NCBI GenBank assembly: GCA_964389685.1 | Contig: CAYMFM010000001.1 | Location: forward strand, 124,001 to 188,000 | DNA: 64,000 nucleotides | Reading direction: 5' to 3' | Origin: G020353115 sp964389685 | Lineage (GTDB): Bacteria > Bacteroidota > Bacteroidia > Bacteroidales > VadinHA17 | Shown here: positions 1 through 8,000 of the stretch, piece after piece | Numbering within the stretch: position 1 is the first letter of the stretch | How the letters are laid out: the number at the start of each line of letters is the position of its first letter | Translations under genes and position numbers: made by a program | The notes under the pieces: model-generated | Database searches by the model: none | Told to the model about the DNA's origin: nothing | Seen by the model: only the letters and a program-made list of their open reading frames with translations

Positions 1-2
1 AT

Positions 3-326
3 TCGCAAAGCAAAAGCAGTAATATCGATGTCTATTTTTACCACCATCCCAATAGCAAAGCCGGAAAACAACTCTCTGAAACGCTTCAAAAAACACTGAA
101 AAAGAAATACCAGATCCATCAGCCATCCAGGGGATATACCGGAACCGTCGGAACAAGGAGCTTATACATGTTAAAAAAGACGACACCCGTTACTACGTTC
201 ATTGAGCTGGGAAACATAAGAAATTACCGGGACCAGGTGAGGTTTTTAAAAGAAAACAACCGGCAGGCACTGGCAAACTGGCTTACCGAAGGATTGATAC
301 AGGATTATCGGTTACACCGAAACTGA
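3..326 (+). CDS. N-acetylmuramoyl-L-alanine amidase, C-terminal part (5' truncated by window edge)
   Basis: An open frame enters from the window edge and stops with TGA at 324-326, giving 107 residues. It reads through an HHPNSKAGKQ segment, then a GTVGTRSLYML stretch, then TTPVTTFIELGNIRN and a final helix ending NWLTEGLIQDY. The ElGNirN block near the C-terminus is characteristic of zinc-dependent Amidase_3 enzymes, where its Glu is catalytic, and the closing alpha helix is also typical. These enzymes cut the amide bond between muramic acid and L-Ala in peptidoglycan, normally in the periplasm. The N-terminal zinc ligands and any signal peptide lie outside the window. Family call is fairly secure; the exact role (division or recycling) is not visible. 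Confidence 0.8.
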   Translation, partial: SQSKSSNIDVYFYHHPNSKAGKQLSETLQKTLKKKYQIHQPSRGYTGTVGTRSLYMLKKTTPVTTFIELGNIRNYRDQVRFLKENNRQALANWLTEGLIQDYRLHRN

Positions 327-367
327 CGTCTTAAAAACAATTTCTGAAATCCTCGATTTTCTAAGGA

Positions 368-1129
368 TTAAAATCCAATGGCATTCCCACCATCTACCGG
401 CAATTGAACACCGGTTATAAATGCCGAAGCATCAGAAGCAAGAAATACAACCGCATAACCGATCTCTTCCGGTGTGCCAAACCGTCTCAGGGGTGTACGC
501 TCCAGGATCTTTTTTTCTTTTTCCGGAAATCGTTTGATCGCCTCTTCATGCATGGGCGTGACGATGAAACCGGGTGCAATGGCGTTAACCCTGACGCCCG
601 AAGGGGAAAGATCAGTTGCCAGGGAACGGGTCAAGCCAAGAAGTCCTGATTTTGATGCAGCATAGGGCGCCACGTCCTGTAATCCATAAATGGCAGCCAG
701 GGAGGTGATCATGATGATTGACCCCCTGTTTCGCTGAACCATGAACGTTGCAACCTCACGGGTTAACGAAAAAACACCGGACAGATTTGTGTTCATAATA
801 GACTGGAAATCAGTGTCTGATACCTCAAAAGGGGATTTTACATCGTTGATGCCTGCGTTGTTCACCAGAATATCGATCGATCCGTGTCTTGATTCTATGA
901 AGCGGACGAAATCGGGGATAGCATCTAATTCCGTGATGTCATGAATGACATAGCTGGACCGTTCACCCAGCTCTATAGTTGCATTTTTAAGCACCTCTTC
1001 TCTTCTGCCGGTAATGACCACCGATGCCCCGGCATTAACCAGGCATTTCGAGATACCAAATCCAATTCCGGTTCCTCCACCGGTAACCAAGGCCAGCTTT
1101 CCTGTTAGTTCGAATGGGTTTCCTGACAT
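368..1129 (-). CDS. SDR-family NAD(P)-dependent dehydrogenase (gluconate 5-dehydrogenase / KduD-like)
   Basis: A complete 253-residue classical short-chain dehydrogenase. The cofactor motif TGGGTGIG is at 16-23, NNAG at 90-93, the catalytic Ser about 143, and YxxxK at 156-160. The ending GVQLPVDGGNAIGF is the usual C-terminus of gluconate 5-dehydrogenase, KduD and FabG relatives. The enzyme should oxidise or reduce a sugar acid or ketosugar in the cytoplasm. An exact TATTTTTG -7 box lies 17 bp before the ATG. It stands alone between a plus-strand amidase and small plus-strand genes, so substrate cannot be inferred from neighbours. A KDPG aldolase at 37.3 kb makes a ketodeoxy-sugar-acid role plausible, but a 3-oxoacyl reductase role is not excluded. 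Confidence 0.88.
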   Translation of the reverse strand: MSGNPFELTGKLALVTGGGTGIGFGISKCLVNAGASVVITGRREEVLKNATIELGERSSYVIHDITELDAIPDFVRFIESRHGSIDILVNNAGINDVKSPFEVSDTDFQSIMNTNLSGVFSLTREVATFMVQRNRGSIIMITSLAAIYGLQDVAPYAASKSGLLGLTRSLATDLSPSGVRVNAIAPGFIVTPMHEEAIKRFPEKEKKILERTPLRRFGTPEEIGYAVVFLASDASAFITGVQLPVDGGNAIGF

Positions 1130-1145
1130 GATAATGATTTGTTAA

Positions 1146-1178
1146 CAAAAATATTGATCTGGTTAAAAAAATATCCAA
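1146..1178 (-). promoter_or_regulatory. Bacteroidota-type promoter for the SDR gene
   Basis: Read on the minus strand, TATTTTTG (1146-1153) matches the TAnnTTTG -7 consensus exactly. A TTG (1176-1178) lies 22 bp upstream as a possible -33 element. The -7 box is 17 bp from the ATG at 1129, implying a very short leader. Confidence 0.5.
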
Positions 1179-1376
1179 TAACCAATCGCAGTGTTTAAAT
1201 GTACACTATATCTTCATGAATTCATATCAAAGAAGGGTGAACTCATCTACAAATTCAATGAATTCGTCAATGATATTGCAATTTCAAGAAAATAGTAACG
1301 ATTTTTTCATAGTAAGGAGCAACCTTTTTGGTGAATTATACATCATTGAACTGAGGGGTTAGTGTTGAAATGAGCA

Positions 1377-1421
1377 AAATTTGCAAGCCGGAATGTGAGC
1401 ATTTCTCCGGCTTGCAAATTT
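1377..1421. repeat. Perfect 16-bp inverted repeat upstream of the small winged-helix gene
   Basis: AAATTTGCAAGCCGGA (1377-1392) is repeated exactly as its reverse complement at 1406-1421, with a 13-nt loop. It sits 36 bp before the ATG at 1458. The U-run after it begins several bases downstream, so it is a poor terminator. It could be an operator or an RNA hairpin in the leader. This is a direct sequence observation; function is inferred. Confidence 0.6.
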
Positions 1422-1457
1422 GATCGCAATTTTTTATTAGAAAAGGAGGATATTTTT

Positions 1458-1685
1458 ATGGAAGAAAAGAAACAAATAAGACTGGATGAGATCAATAATC
1501 CTACCAAGCAGGAAATTATTAAAATACTGCAGGAAAATGATCTTTGTTCATTGGGTCAGATCATTAAGAGGCTATCCATATCTTACTCTGCAGGATTGAA
1601 GTACATTCTGGAGTTGAAAAAAGATGGGATTATCGATAATAACCTGATGCCTCCCTATTTTAATCTGGCCAGCAAGGTGCTCTGA
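1458..1685 (+). CDS. Small winged-helix-like DNA-binding protein
   Basis: A 75-residue protein, MEEKKQIRLDEINNP through LASKVL. The open frame extends upstream to 1395, but ATG 1458 has a strong AAAAGGAGG Shine-Dalgarno nine bases before it, and the upstream extension runs through a hairpin. The segment TKQEIIKILQENDLCSLGQIIKRLSISYSAGLKYILELKKDGII has the helix, helix-turn-helix, wing layout of a minimal winged-helix domain in which an Ile-Leu-rich second helix precedes a Ser-rich recognition turn. It is monocistronic: an inverted repeat precedes it and a strong terminator follows. No precise family is recognised. A transcriptional regulator is the best guess. Confidence 0.6.
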   Translation: MEEKKQIRLDEINNPTKQEIIKILQENDLCSLGQIIKRLSISYSAGLKYILELKKDGIIDNNLMPPYFNLASKVL

Positions 1686-1715
1686 TCCTTCTGTTTAGAA
1701 GGTCTATATAAAAAG

Positions 1716-1753
1716 AGCCCTGGAGTTTATATAACTTCAGGGTTATTTTTTTT
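1716..1753 (+). terminator. Rho-independent terminator after the small winged-helix gene
   Basis: Stem arms 1716-1727 and 1733-1744 form 12 pairs (two G-U) around the loop TATAT, followed at once by ATTTTTTTT. It ends the single-gene unit at 1458-1685. Confidence 0.85.
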
Positions 1754-1795
1754 AAATAGGATTAATAGTCTAAAGAATAAGTAGAGTATTATTGT

Positions 1796-1825
1796 TTTGA
1801 GATATCAGATTCTTGTGTATCTTAG
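1796..1825 (+). promoter_or_regulatory. Probable promoter of the DUF4177 gene
   Basis: TTTG at 1796-1799 and TATCTTAG at 1818-1825 (one mismatch to TAnnTTTG) are separated by 18 bp. The ATG follows 28 bp later at 1853. Confidence 0.4.
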
Positions 1826-1852
1826 TTCTTAGGAATAAAAATTTCAGAAAAT

Positions 1853-2044
1853 ATGTTTGATTACAAGTTCATTACCATCAAGGCAACTTCATTTAAACAC
1901 AAACCAAAAGAAGACTACCACAAGTTGATAGAAGAGCATGCCAGGAGCGGATGGCGTTTTGTACAAATCTTTGCACCCGGCACTTTTGGTTATGGTAATC
2001 CGGGATATTACGAGTTAATATTCGAGAAGCACCAACCGGTTTAA
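1853..2044 (+). CDS. DUF4177 domain-containing protein
   Basis: A 63-residue protein beginning MFDYKFITIK, with central HKLIEEHARSGWRFVQIFAPG and ending YYELIFEK. This matches the small DUF4177 fold: an N-terminal Y-K-hydrophobic strand, an LN/LI...GW-x-hydrophobic-V core and a closing FE strand. Members are small cytoplasmic proteins of unknown role. It is flanked by a terminator upstream and convergent with the ThuA-like gene, whose stop lies only five bases away, so it is probably transcribed alone. The family call rests on the GW(R/E) core and length; no function is proposed. Confidence 0.7.
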   Translation: MFDYKFITIKATSFKHKPKEDYHKLIEEHARSGWRFVQIFAPGTFGYGNPGYYELIFEKHQPV

Positions 2045-2049
2045 ACAGT

Positions 2050-2838
2050 TTACTTGTTTGGGTAGATCGGTTCGACCCACTCTTCTGCGGGAGCATATTT
2101 GCTCTGGCTGGCCCAGGTGATCCCGCGCTTCATGATCTCCAGGGCTTCCGGTACAGAAAAATCGCTGGAGACATGCCCGAGTGATGAATAGAAGACACGG
2201 CCCTTGCCGTACATCTTTTTCCATACAACCGGCATCACGCATCCCTCGATCCAGAAAGCATGTTTATCACTGAAAGTAGTGGTTGCCAGGACTTTCACGT
2301 TAGGATCTACGTGCATATAGTACTGCTCGGAGTGCATATCAAAATCGGGAAGACCCTTGGTTACCGGATCTTCATGATTGGTAATATTTACCCTGTAATC
2401 AATTACCCCTCCCGGATGTGCAACCCATTGACCACCGACCATAAACTGGTACTCGGTGTTCTGGCGAAAGGAATCCCCCAATCCACCATGCCATCCTGCC
2501 AGGCCAACCCCTCCTTTTACAGCATTCAGCAATGCCCTTTCCTGTTCACCGGTAATGGTGCCCATGGTATAGACCTGAATGATCAGATCCACTCCATCCA
2601 TTAACTCCTTATCCAGGTAAGCATCCAGTGTATTGGATACGGTCACTTCAGCCCCCATCTCCTCAAGCCAGGGTTGGAAAATATCCACACACTGTTTTGG
2701 TTCGTGGCCGTCCCATCCACCCCACACCATCAACACTTTTTTCCCCTGCAGGGTCTCTTCCACGGGTACTGACATACAGGAAAAAGTTGTTTCTGTGGCG
2801 AACAGGATCACCAGACTTAAGAATATCAACTTATACAT
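2050..2838 (-). CDS. ThuA-like domain protein, exported
   Basis: The frame is open to an ATG at 2871, but the internal ATG at 2838 is preferred: AAAGGAG lies nine bases before it and translation then begins directly with the hydrophobic signal MYKLIFLSLVILFATETTFS. The 262-residue product has the class-I-amidotransferase-like ThuA fold: KKVLMVWGGWDGHEPKQ near residue 34, a GLAGWHGG block near 115, AHPGG near 140, and YGKGRVFYSSLGH near 215. ThuA was named from trehalose utilisation, where it partners a Gfo/Idh/MocA dehydrogenase acting through 3-keto sugars. This copy lacks an adjacent dehydrogenase, unlike its paralogue at 30.9 kb. It may be cotranscribed with the small gene upstream. The substrate is unknown. 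Confidence 0.82.
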   Translation of the reverse strand: MYKLIFLSLVILFATETTFSCMSVPVEETLQGKKVLMVWGGWDGHEPKQCVDIFQPWLEEMGAEVTVSNTLDAYLDKELMDGVDLIIQVYTMGTITGEQERALLNAVKGGVGLAGWHGGLGDSFRQNTEYQFMVGGQWVAHPGGVIDYRVNITNHEDPVTKGLPDFDMHSEQYYMHVDPNVKVLATTTFSDKHAFWIEGCVMPVVWKKMYGKGRVFYSSLGHVSSDFSVPEALEIMKRGITWASQSKYAPAEEWVEPIYPNK

Positions 2839-2897
2839 AAAACCTGCTCCTTTAATCGTTTGCTGATTCATGGTATCTATTGCTTATGGTTTGAAAG

Positions 2898-3155
2898 CTA
2901 ACTCAGCATCAATCCGATTTTCTTCTCAAGGGTTATTTTGAATTCATCGCAGCATGCGGTGACGTGGATAAAATAGGTGTCGGGGGGTGTAAATTTCAAT
3001 TCAAACTCTCCCGGTTTATCATGTACCGGACATTTAATTTCGGATATACTGGAAGAGATGATGGAGGCATAGGTATTCGCCAGTGCTGGTTTGGGTTTCC
3101 CATCCGGGTTCTTGAAAACGATCTTATGCATGGCAGAGGAGATATATACATGCAA
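2898..3155 (-). CDS. Small hypothetical protein, 77-85 residues
   Basis: Starts are possible at ATG 3155 or ATG 3131 (MHKIVFKNPDG); the second removes an unusual leader. The product has PGEFELKFTPPDTYFIHVTACCDEFKITLEKKIG near its end, suggesting a beta-rich domain with a CC pair and no signal peptide. I recognise no family. The gene is on the same strand as, and 59 bp upstream of, the ThuA-like gene, so they may share a transcript. Coding status is supported by length, a frame without obvious overlap and strand agreement, but only moderately. Confidence 0.5.
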   Translation of the reverse strand: MHVYISSAMHKIVFKNPDGKPKPALANTYASIISSSISEIKCPVHDKPGEFELKFTPPDTYFIHVTACCDEFKITLEKKIGLMLS

Positions 3156-3278
3156 GTTAAATTAAAATATCGATAAAACCTATGAAGGCAGAAATCATTT
3201 GCTGTAAACCATATTCAAACAGAAACCCATTAATTTTTTTGAATCAACAGGTTGAGGCGAAGGCTAATAATAAGTACC

Positions 3279-3329
3279 CTCGTGCTATGACTGTGTGAAA
3301 GCTATGCGGGTGGCAGTTCATAGTACGAG
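3279..3329. repeat. Imperfect inverted repeat in degenerate intergenic repeat sequence
   Basis: CTCGTGCTATGA (3279-3290) pairs with TCATAGTACGAG (3318-3329) at 11 of 12 positions. It is followed near 3342 by a GGGTCCTGGGTGCTCGGT tract related to tracts at about 10528 and 61473. The rest of 3177-3408 shows no gene. Confidence 0.45.
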
Positions 3330-3408
3330 TATTGGTAGTTCAGGGTCCTGGGTGCTCGGTCCCCTGACGTTCGCTATGCTTAGCCAGGGTCTTCGACCAT
3401 GACGCTCC

Positions 3409-4737
3409 TCATCCAATTGTCCTTATTATCGCATCTGATTTAATCGTCAGGAAAGCAGCATAAAGTGGGAGATTGATGAAATCATTCTTCTCAATGAAAT
3501 TTCTGGGTGATATACGAATGACAAATGTTGGCTGGTATTTCTGTGCATAACTTCTGAGACTTTTCAGGTTTCTGCTCAAACCGCTTTTGACTTCAACCGG
3601 AAAGATTTCATTATCCGATTGGATGATGAAATCAACCTCAGCATCACTTTTCGATTTCCAGTAAAACAAATCCTTATTGCCTGATGCAATCAGTTCGGTT
3701 GCCACAAAATTTTCGATAAAAGCACCCTTATATTCTTTAAATAGGTCAGTTGGTTTAAGAATTATATCCGGGGTAAGATTTAACATGGCTCCCAATAATC
3801 CTGTGTCGAGTACATATACTTTAAACTTTGAATAATCAGCAAAGCCGGGGAGTGGCATTTTGGGAGTGTTTACCTGATAAGCTATGTGAATCAATCCGGC
3901 TTTTTTGAGCCATTCAAAGGTCTGCTCATAATTAGCTGCCCGTGCTTTTTTACGCACGTCACTGTACTTGAATTTTTTATTTTCTTTTGCCAGCTGGTAA
4001 GGAATGGATTGCCATAGTTCAGAGGTTTTTATGGCTTGCACTGCACCGGTATACTTTGAAAAATCTCTTTTGAATGCTTCAAGGACTTCGACCTGGATTT
4101 TCCTTACGGAGGAAATATCTTCATGATCCAGATAATCCTGTAACACCTCAGGCATACCTCCCAGAAACAGGTACATTTTCAGATGATTCAGTAATTTGTC
4201 ATGCAATATGTTTGGGAATGCCTCAGCCGAATTTGTGGTTATCAGTTTGTCAGCTAGAAGCTCTTCTCCAAAAGCTACCAGGTACTCGGTGAAGTTCATC
4301 GGGAACATGGTCATAAAATTAACCTTACCCACCGGGAAACTGCGCTGTTTTCCCACACTGATTCCGAGCAGTGATCCGGCAGCAATAATATGGTATTCCG
4401 GGGTTTGCTCACAAAAGTATTTCAGGGAGGTGAGCACTTCCTGCACAGCCTGAATTTCATCGAAAAAAATGAGTGTATTGTCGCGTACAACTTTTTTACC
4501 AATGTACAGACTGATATTGTTGATTATATGTTGAGGATTCAAACTTCCCTGGAAGAGAGATTTTAAGTCTGGGTCCTGTTCAAAGTTCAGATAAACGAAA
4601 TCGGGATATTCATTGTTCCCAAATTCGTTGACCAGGAAAGTCTTACCCACTTGACGCGCTCCCTGCAACAACAGCGGCTTACGATTCCGACTGTTTTTCC
4701 ACAATAACAGATCTTTATATAGGGCTCGTTTCATCAT
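3409..4737 (-). CDS. AAA_14 / DUF4143 family ATPase
   Basis: A 442-residue protein with Walker A GARQVGKT at 26-33, Walker B LIFFDE at about 89-94, and a GSLLG sensor-like block near 122. The C-terminal half has VYVLDTGLLGAML and AFIENFVATELIASG, then FYWKSKSDAEVDFII, which is the DUF4143 nuclease-like domain with its D-x-EVDF signature and a later VEVKSG. This is the full domain order of the large standalone ATPase family found in many copies in Bacteroidota. Its function is unsettled; defence, toxin and mobile-element roles have been suggested. Either of two adjacent ATGs (4737, 4734) could start it, both directly after GGAGATAA. It is monocistronic and its leader carries phased repeats. 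Confidence 0.88.
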   Translation of the reverse strand: MMKRALYKDLLLWKNSRNRKPLLLQGARQVGKTFLVNEFGNNEYPDFVYLNFEQDPDLKSLFQGSLNPQHIINNISLYIGKKVVRDNTLIFFDEIQAVQEVLTSLKYFCEQTPEYHIIAAGSLLGISVGKQRSFPVGKVNFMTMFPMNFTEYLVAFGEELLADKLITTNSAEAFPNILHDKLLNHLKMYLFLGGMPEVLQDYLDHEDISSVRKIQVEVLEAFKRDFSKYTGAVQAIKTSELWQSIPYQLAKENKKFKYSDVRKKARAANYEQTFEWLKKAGLIHIAYQVNTPKMPLPGFADYSKFKVYVLDTGLLGAMLNLTPDIILKPTDLFKEYKGAFIENFVATELIASGNKDLFYWKSKSDAEVDFIIQSDNEIFPVEVKSGLSRNLKSLRSYAQKYQPTFVIRISPRNFIEKNDFINLPLYAAFLTIKSDAIIRTIG

Positions 4738-4855
4738 TTATCTCCTAAAAAGTGCAACAAATATACAAATTTATCTCCACAAAAGTGCAAATTTATATTA
4801 ATATTACTCCATAAAAATGTAAAAACCTTGCAAATTTATTCCCCCAAACCCTTAA
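4738..4855 (-). promoter_or_regulatory. Phased ~33-bp repeats in the AAA_14 ATPase leader
   Basis: On the plus strand TTATCTCCTAAAAAGTGCAA (4738-4757) recurs as TTATCTCCACAAAAGTGCAA (4771-4790), weaker as ATTACTCCATAAAAATGTAA (4803-4822), and faintly at 4836-4855. Spacings are 33, 32 and 33 bp. In the gene's direction each unit reads TTGCACTTTTnnGGAGATAA, and the first unit contains the ribosome-binding site. Phasing of about three helical turns suggests cooperative binding, perhaps autoregulation. The repeats are observed; the role is inferred. Confidence 0.6.
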
Positions 4856-5026
4856 CAAATAACTTATTAACATTTAACGTATCAACTGAAAATTCTGGTA
4901 TACCGGCATTTTCCCTTCCGGCGGAAAGTGACAATCCCAACTTCTTTCGTAAATTTTTAATATGACAGGATTTCGTTAAATTTACTCCAGAGTGATCATT
5001 CTACTTAAGCGTTTGATTTATTGACC

Positions 5027-8000
5027 ATGAAAAATATATTGTTCAGGATAACGATTTTGCTGTTTCTTCTTTCCTCTGCCGGACTGGCTCAGGATATGGA
5101 ACAGCCATTCATACCGCGCCATGCAGGGAACTTTTTTGATCCGGGCTACATCCTGGAAGACCGAAACATGGATAGCATTACTGATTATATCCAGTGCACC
5201 CTGGTTCTTCCCCAGAACCCTTCTGAATCGGAAATAGCATCTGCTGCCAACATCGCGGCACGACTCGGATACGAAACAACCTCGGCGGATTTTAACCGGG
5301 TCGGTTATGATTCGGATAAGAATCCCTTTTATGACCAGCCGGTTATCATCATCGGTTCACGAAACAGACTGATCAACCGGTCTGATGAACTCGAAAAGAA
5401 TGCCGGAAAGGGATTAAAACCGGGACAGGGAGATATCTGTTTTTTTAAGCATGATGAATTCTTCAGAAAAGGGGGAGTAGCCATAACCGGATATGACGCA
5501 ACCGGCCTGCTGGCTTCTGCAAACTACTTTGCAGGTCGTTTCCCCGAAATCTGGAACCTGGATGGTAAGAAATTTTCAGATGTTCATACACAGTTTAGTG
5601 AGTTTTTCGCAGGAAGAAATATTAATCAACAGGAGATATTTTCCTCACGGATTGTGATTGATGCAGACAGTCCGGGTGTAAAAAAGCTGGTTCTGCACAT
5701 CGATTTCCCCGATTGTGCAAACCTTGATTCGGCAAAAATGGCATTGACGCGGAAAAAGAAAGATGAACCGGATGGGGATAATAACAAAAACGACTCTGTT
5801 CCGGAAAACAAGGTCGATCGGGCGTCACTTGATTTTTTTGGACTCCACCGGATTGAAATTTACCTTCAGTGTCCCGGTAAACGTGAGGTCATCGACCTTC
5901 TGCCCATGAAGGAATGGGTGATGGAAAAACGGGTTTCAAATCCTGCTGCCAACACATCCGATTTCTCGCTGTCACAATTGTATACCCTGACCGGTATGTT
6001 TTCTGATAACAACAGGGATTATGTTCCGGATCATGTGAATGCATACCTTTCCCTGGATGGTGAAGATGCAGCACAGGGTATAATTGATTTCTCTTTTCGT
6101 ACCGGTCTCGAAACAGCGGGAATGCGGTTACCGTTTGTGGTCGTTGCCGGAGAAGAGGAACACCCGGGAAAACCTGGATTTCCAATACTTTTTGGCAGGG
6201 ACCACTATTCCATCAAAAAGCTGGAAAAAGAGGAACGGATTCACGGAGTTTCATCGGAGCCGGGGATCGGGTTCATTCAGTTCATACCGGAAGCATTTCA
6301 AAAGAGACATGCCATGGTCATCAGCGGAACCGATCAGGATGGACTGGAATCCGTTTCGGATTACCTCTCAAGACGGATACCTTACCTGTGGAAGTACGGG
6401 AAAGGGAACTACCTCCTGGAAGACATTGAGGGGGATGTCAGGAAATTTTTCCAGGTAAAAAATGCCCCCGGTCAGGTAACGGTGACAATCCATAAACTCA
6501 AAACATGGATGGATCGGATAGCCGACAAGGAGATTGAATCCCTGAGCATTGAGCTGGCAGTAAAGGAGGCACCGGAAGGATTAACGGACTTTATTGAAGA
6601 CATGGTAAAAGAATACTTCCCGAAAGCAGCAATAGATATTGATCTGTTCACCACCGGATATGGTGTAGGAAAAACGATTTTTGAAGAGCAGGTTGAGATC
6701 CCCTGGGAGGTGGATGAGTTCTGGAGCCTGTTCAGGGACGAGGCATTGCCTGAACTGGATAACGGAGCCCGGGGGATTATTGAAGTGCGGGTGAGTGAAT
6801 CGACTGAAGTGCGTGCGCAAATAAAACAGCAGATCAAAGACGAATTGAATGCAAACGGGATCGATCCGGCATCGTTCGAGATCGTCGTGCTGTCAGCCTA
6901 TAAACAGGGGTTCAGCTGGCTGAATGATTATATCCTGCCTGAAATCCGGGAGAGGGACATCGGTGAGATTGCCATCACCTACCATACCCTGAAAGAATCG
7001 GATGAAATACGCTGGCAGACCGTAAACGCCAACACCCGCTGGTTGCAGGAGATCTTCCCGATCGATACCATCCTTGCCCGGGAACTGAACATACCGGCTT
7101 CAAAAATCACCTTTCACCGGCAGGTAGAGAAGGACCCGATCTACACTGTAACCGTTACTGACCCGGAAGACAAGCTCATTCTTGAGGAGTCGTTTGATCC
7201 GAAGTATGTGATCCGCCCCTTCTTTGACCTCTTTCCGGAGTATGAATCGGTCAGGGTGACCACAGGGTGGGTCTTTGTACAGAACGGAGACAGGGTGATC
7301 CTGGATAAACGGATCAAAACGGATCCTGAAAAATTCTGGGATCATCTGCAAACAGAAACCTACCGCAAAATTATCGATTACGTAATGGATGTGCAGGATG
7401 GAAAACCATCGGTTCTGAATGCACCCTATTTCGATGAATTGAAAGTCGAGCTTACATTGAGTGAACCCAATTACCGGCTCGGTATCGACGAAGAGGTAAT
7501 ATCCTCCACGGATGCCCTTCACGAAGACATCATGTTCCACACGCTGGCGCTTTTTAACCGGATCGGTGGCAGATACGGTGTCGGGGGACTGCCTTATCCG
7601 GGCAGAATATTGCCGTTGTTGAACTCACCGGTTGATGGGAAACCGGGTTACGCCAGGATTACCTTCACCGGGAAGGAAAAAGCAACGCCGGAAGTGTTTC
7701 TTTCCTATAAAGAAGCGGACCATGAAATGGTTACCCAACGGTATACGCTGGTGCCAATGGATGTTAAAACGCCCCTTCTGCGTGGGATCGAGCTGAAACA
7801 CGGCATGGAAGGAATTAACAAACTGTTGTTCGATGTAGTGGCAACCGATTCAGTGGACCGGTATGAAGAGTTTAAAGCAAGAGGATCGGAAATACAGATT
7901 GACCTCGCATTCATACCCGTTGAGAAGTTAACCGATATGGTGAATATACTTGGAAAACTTCAGCAGAAAGGAATGTATGGTGAAGCGTTGAGCTATGACA

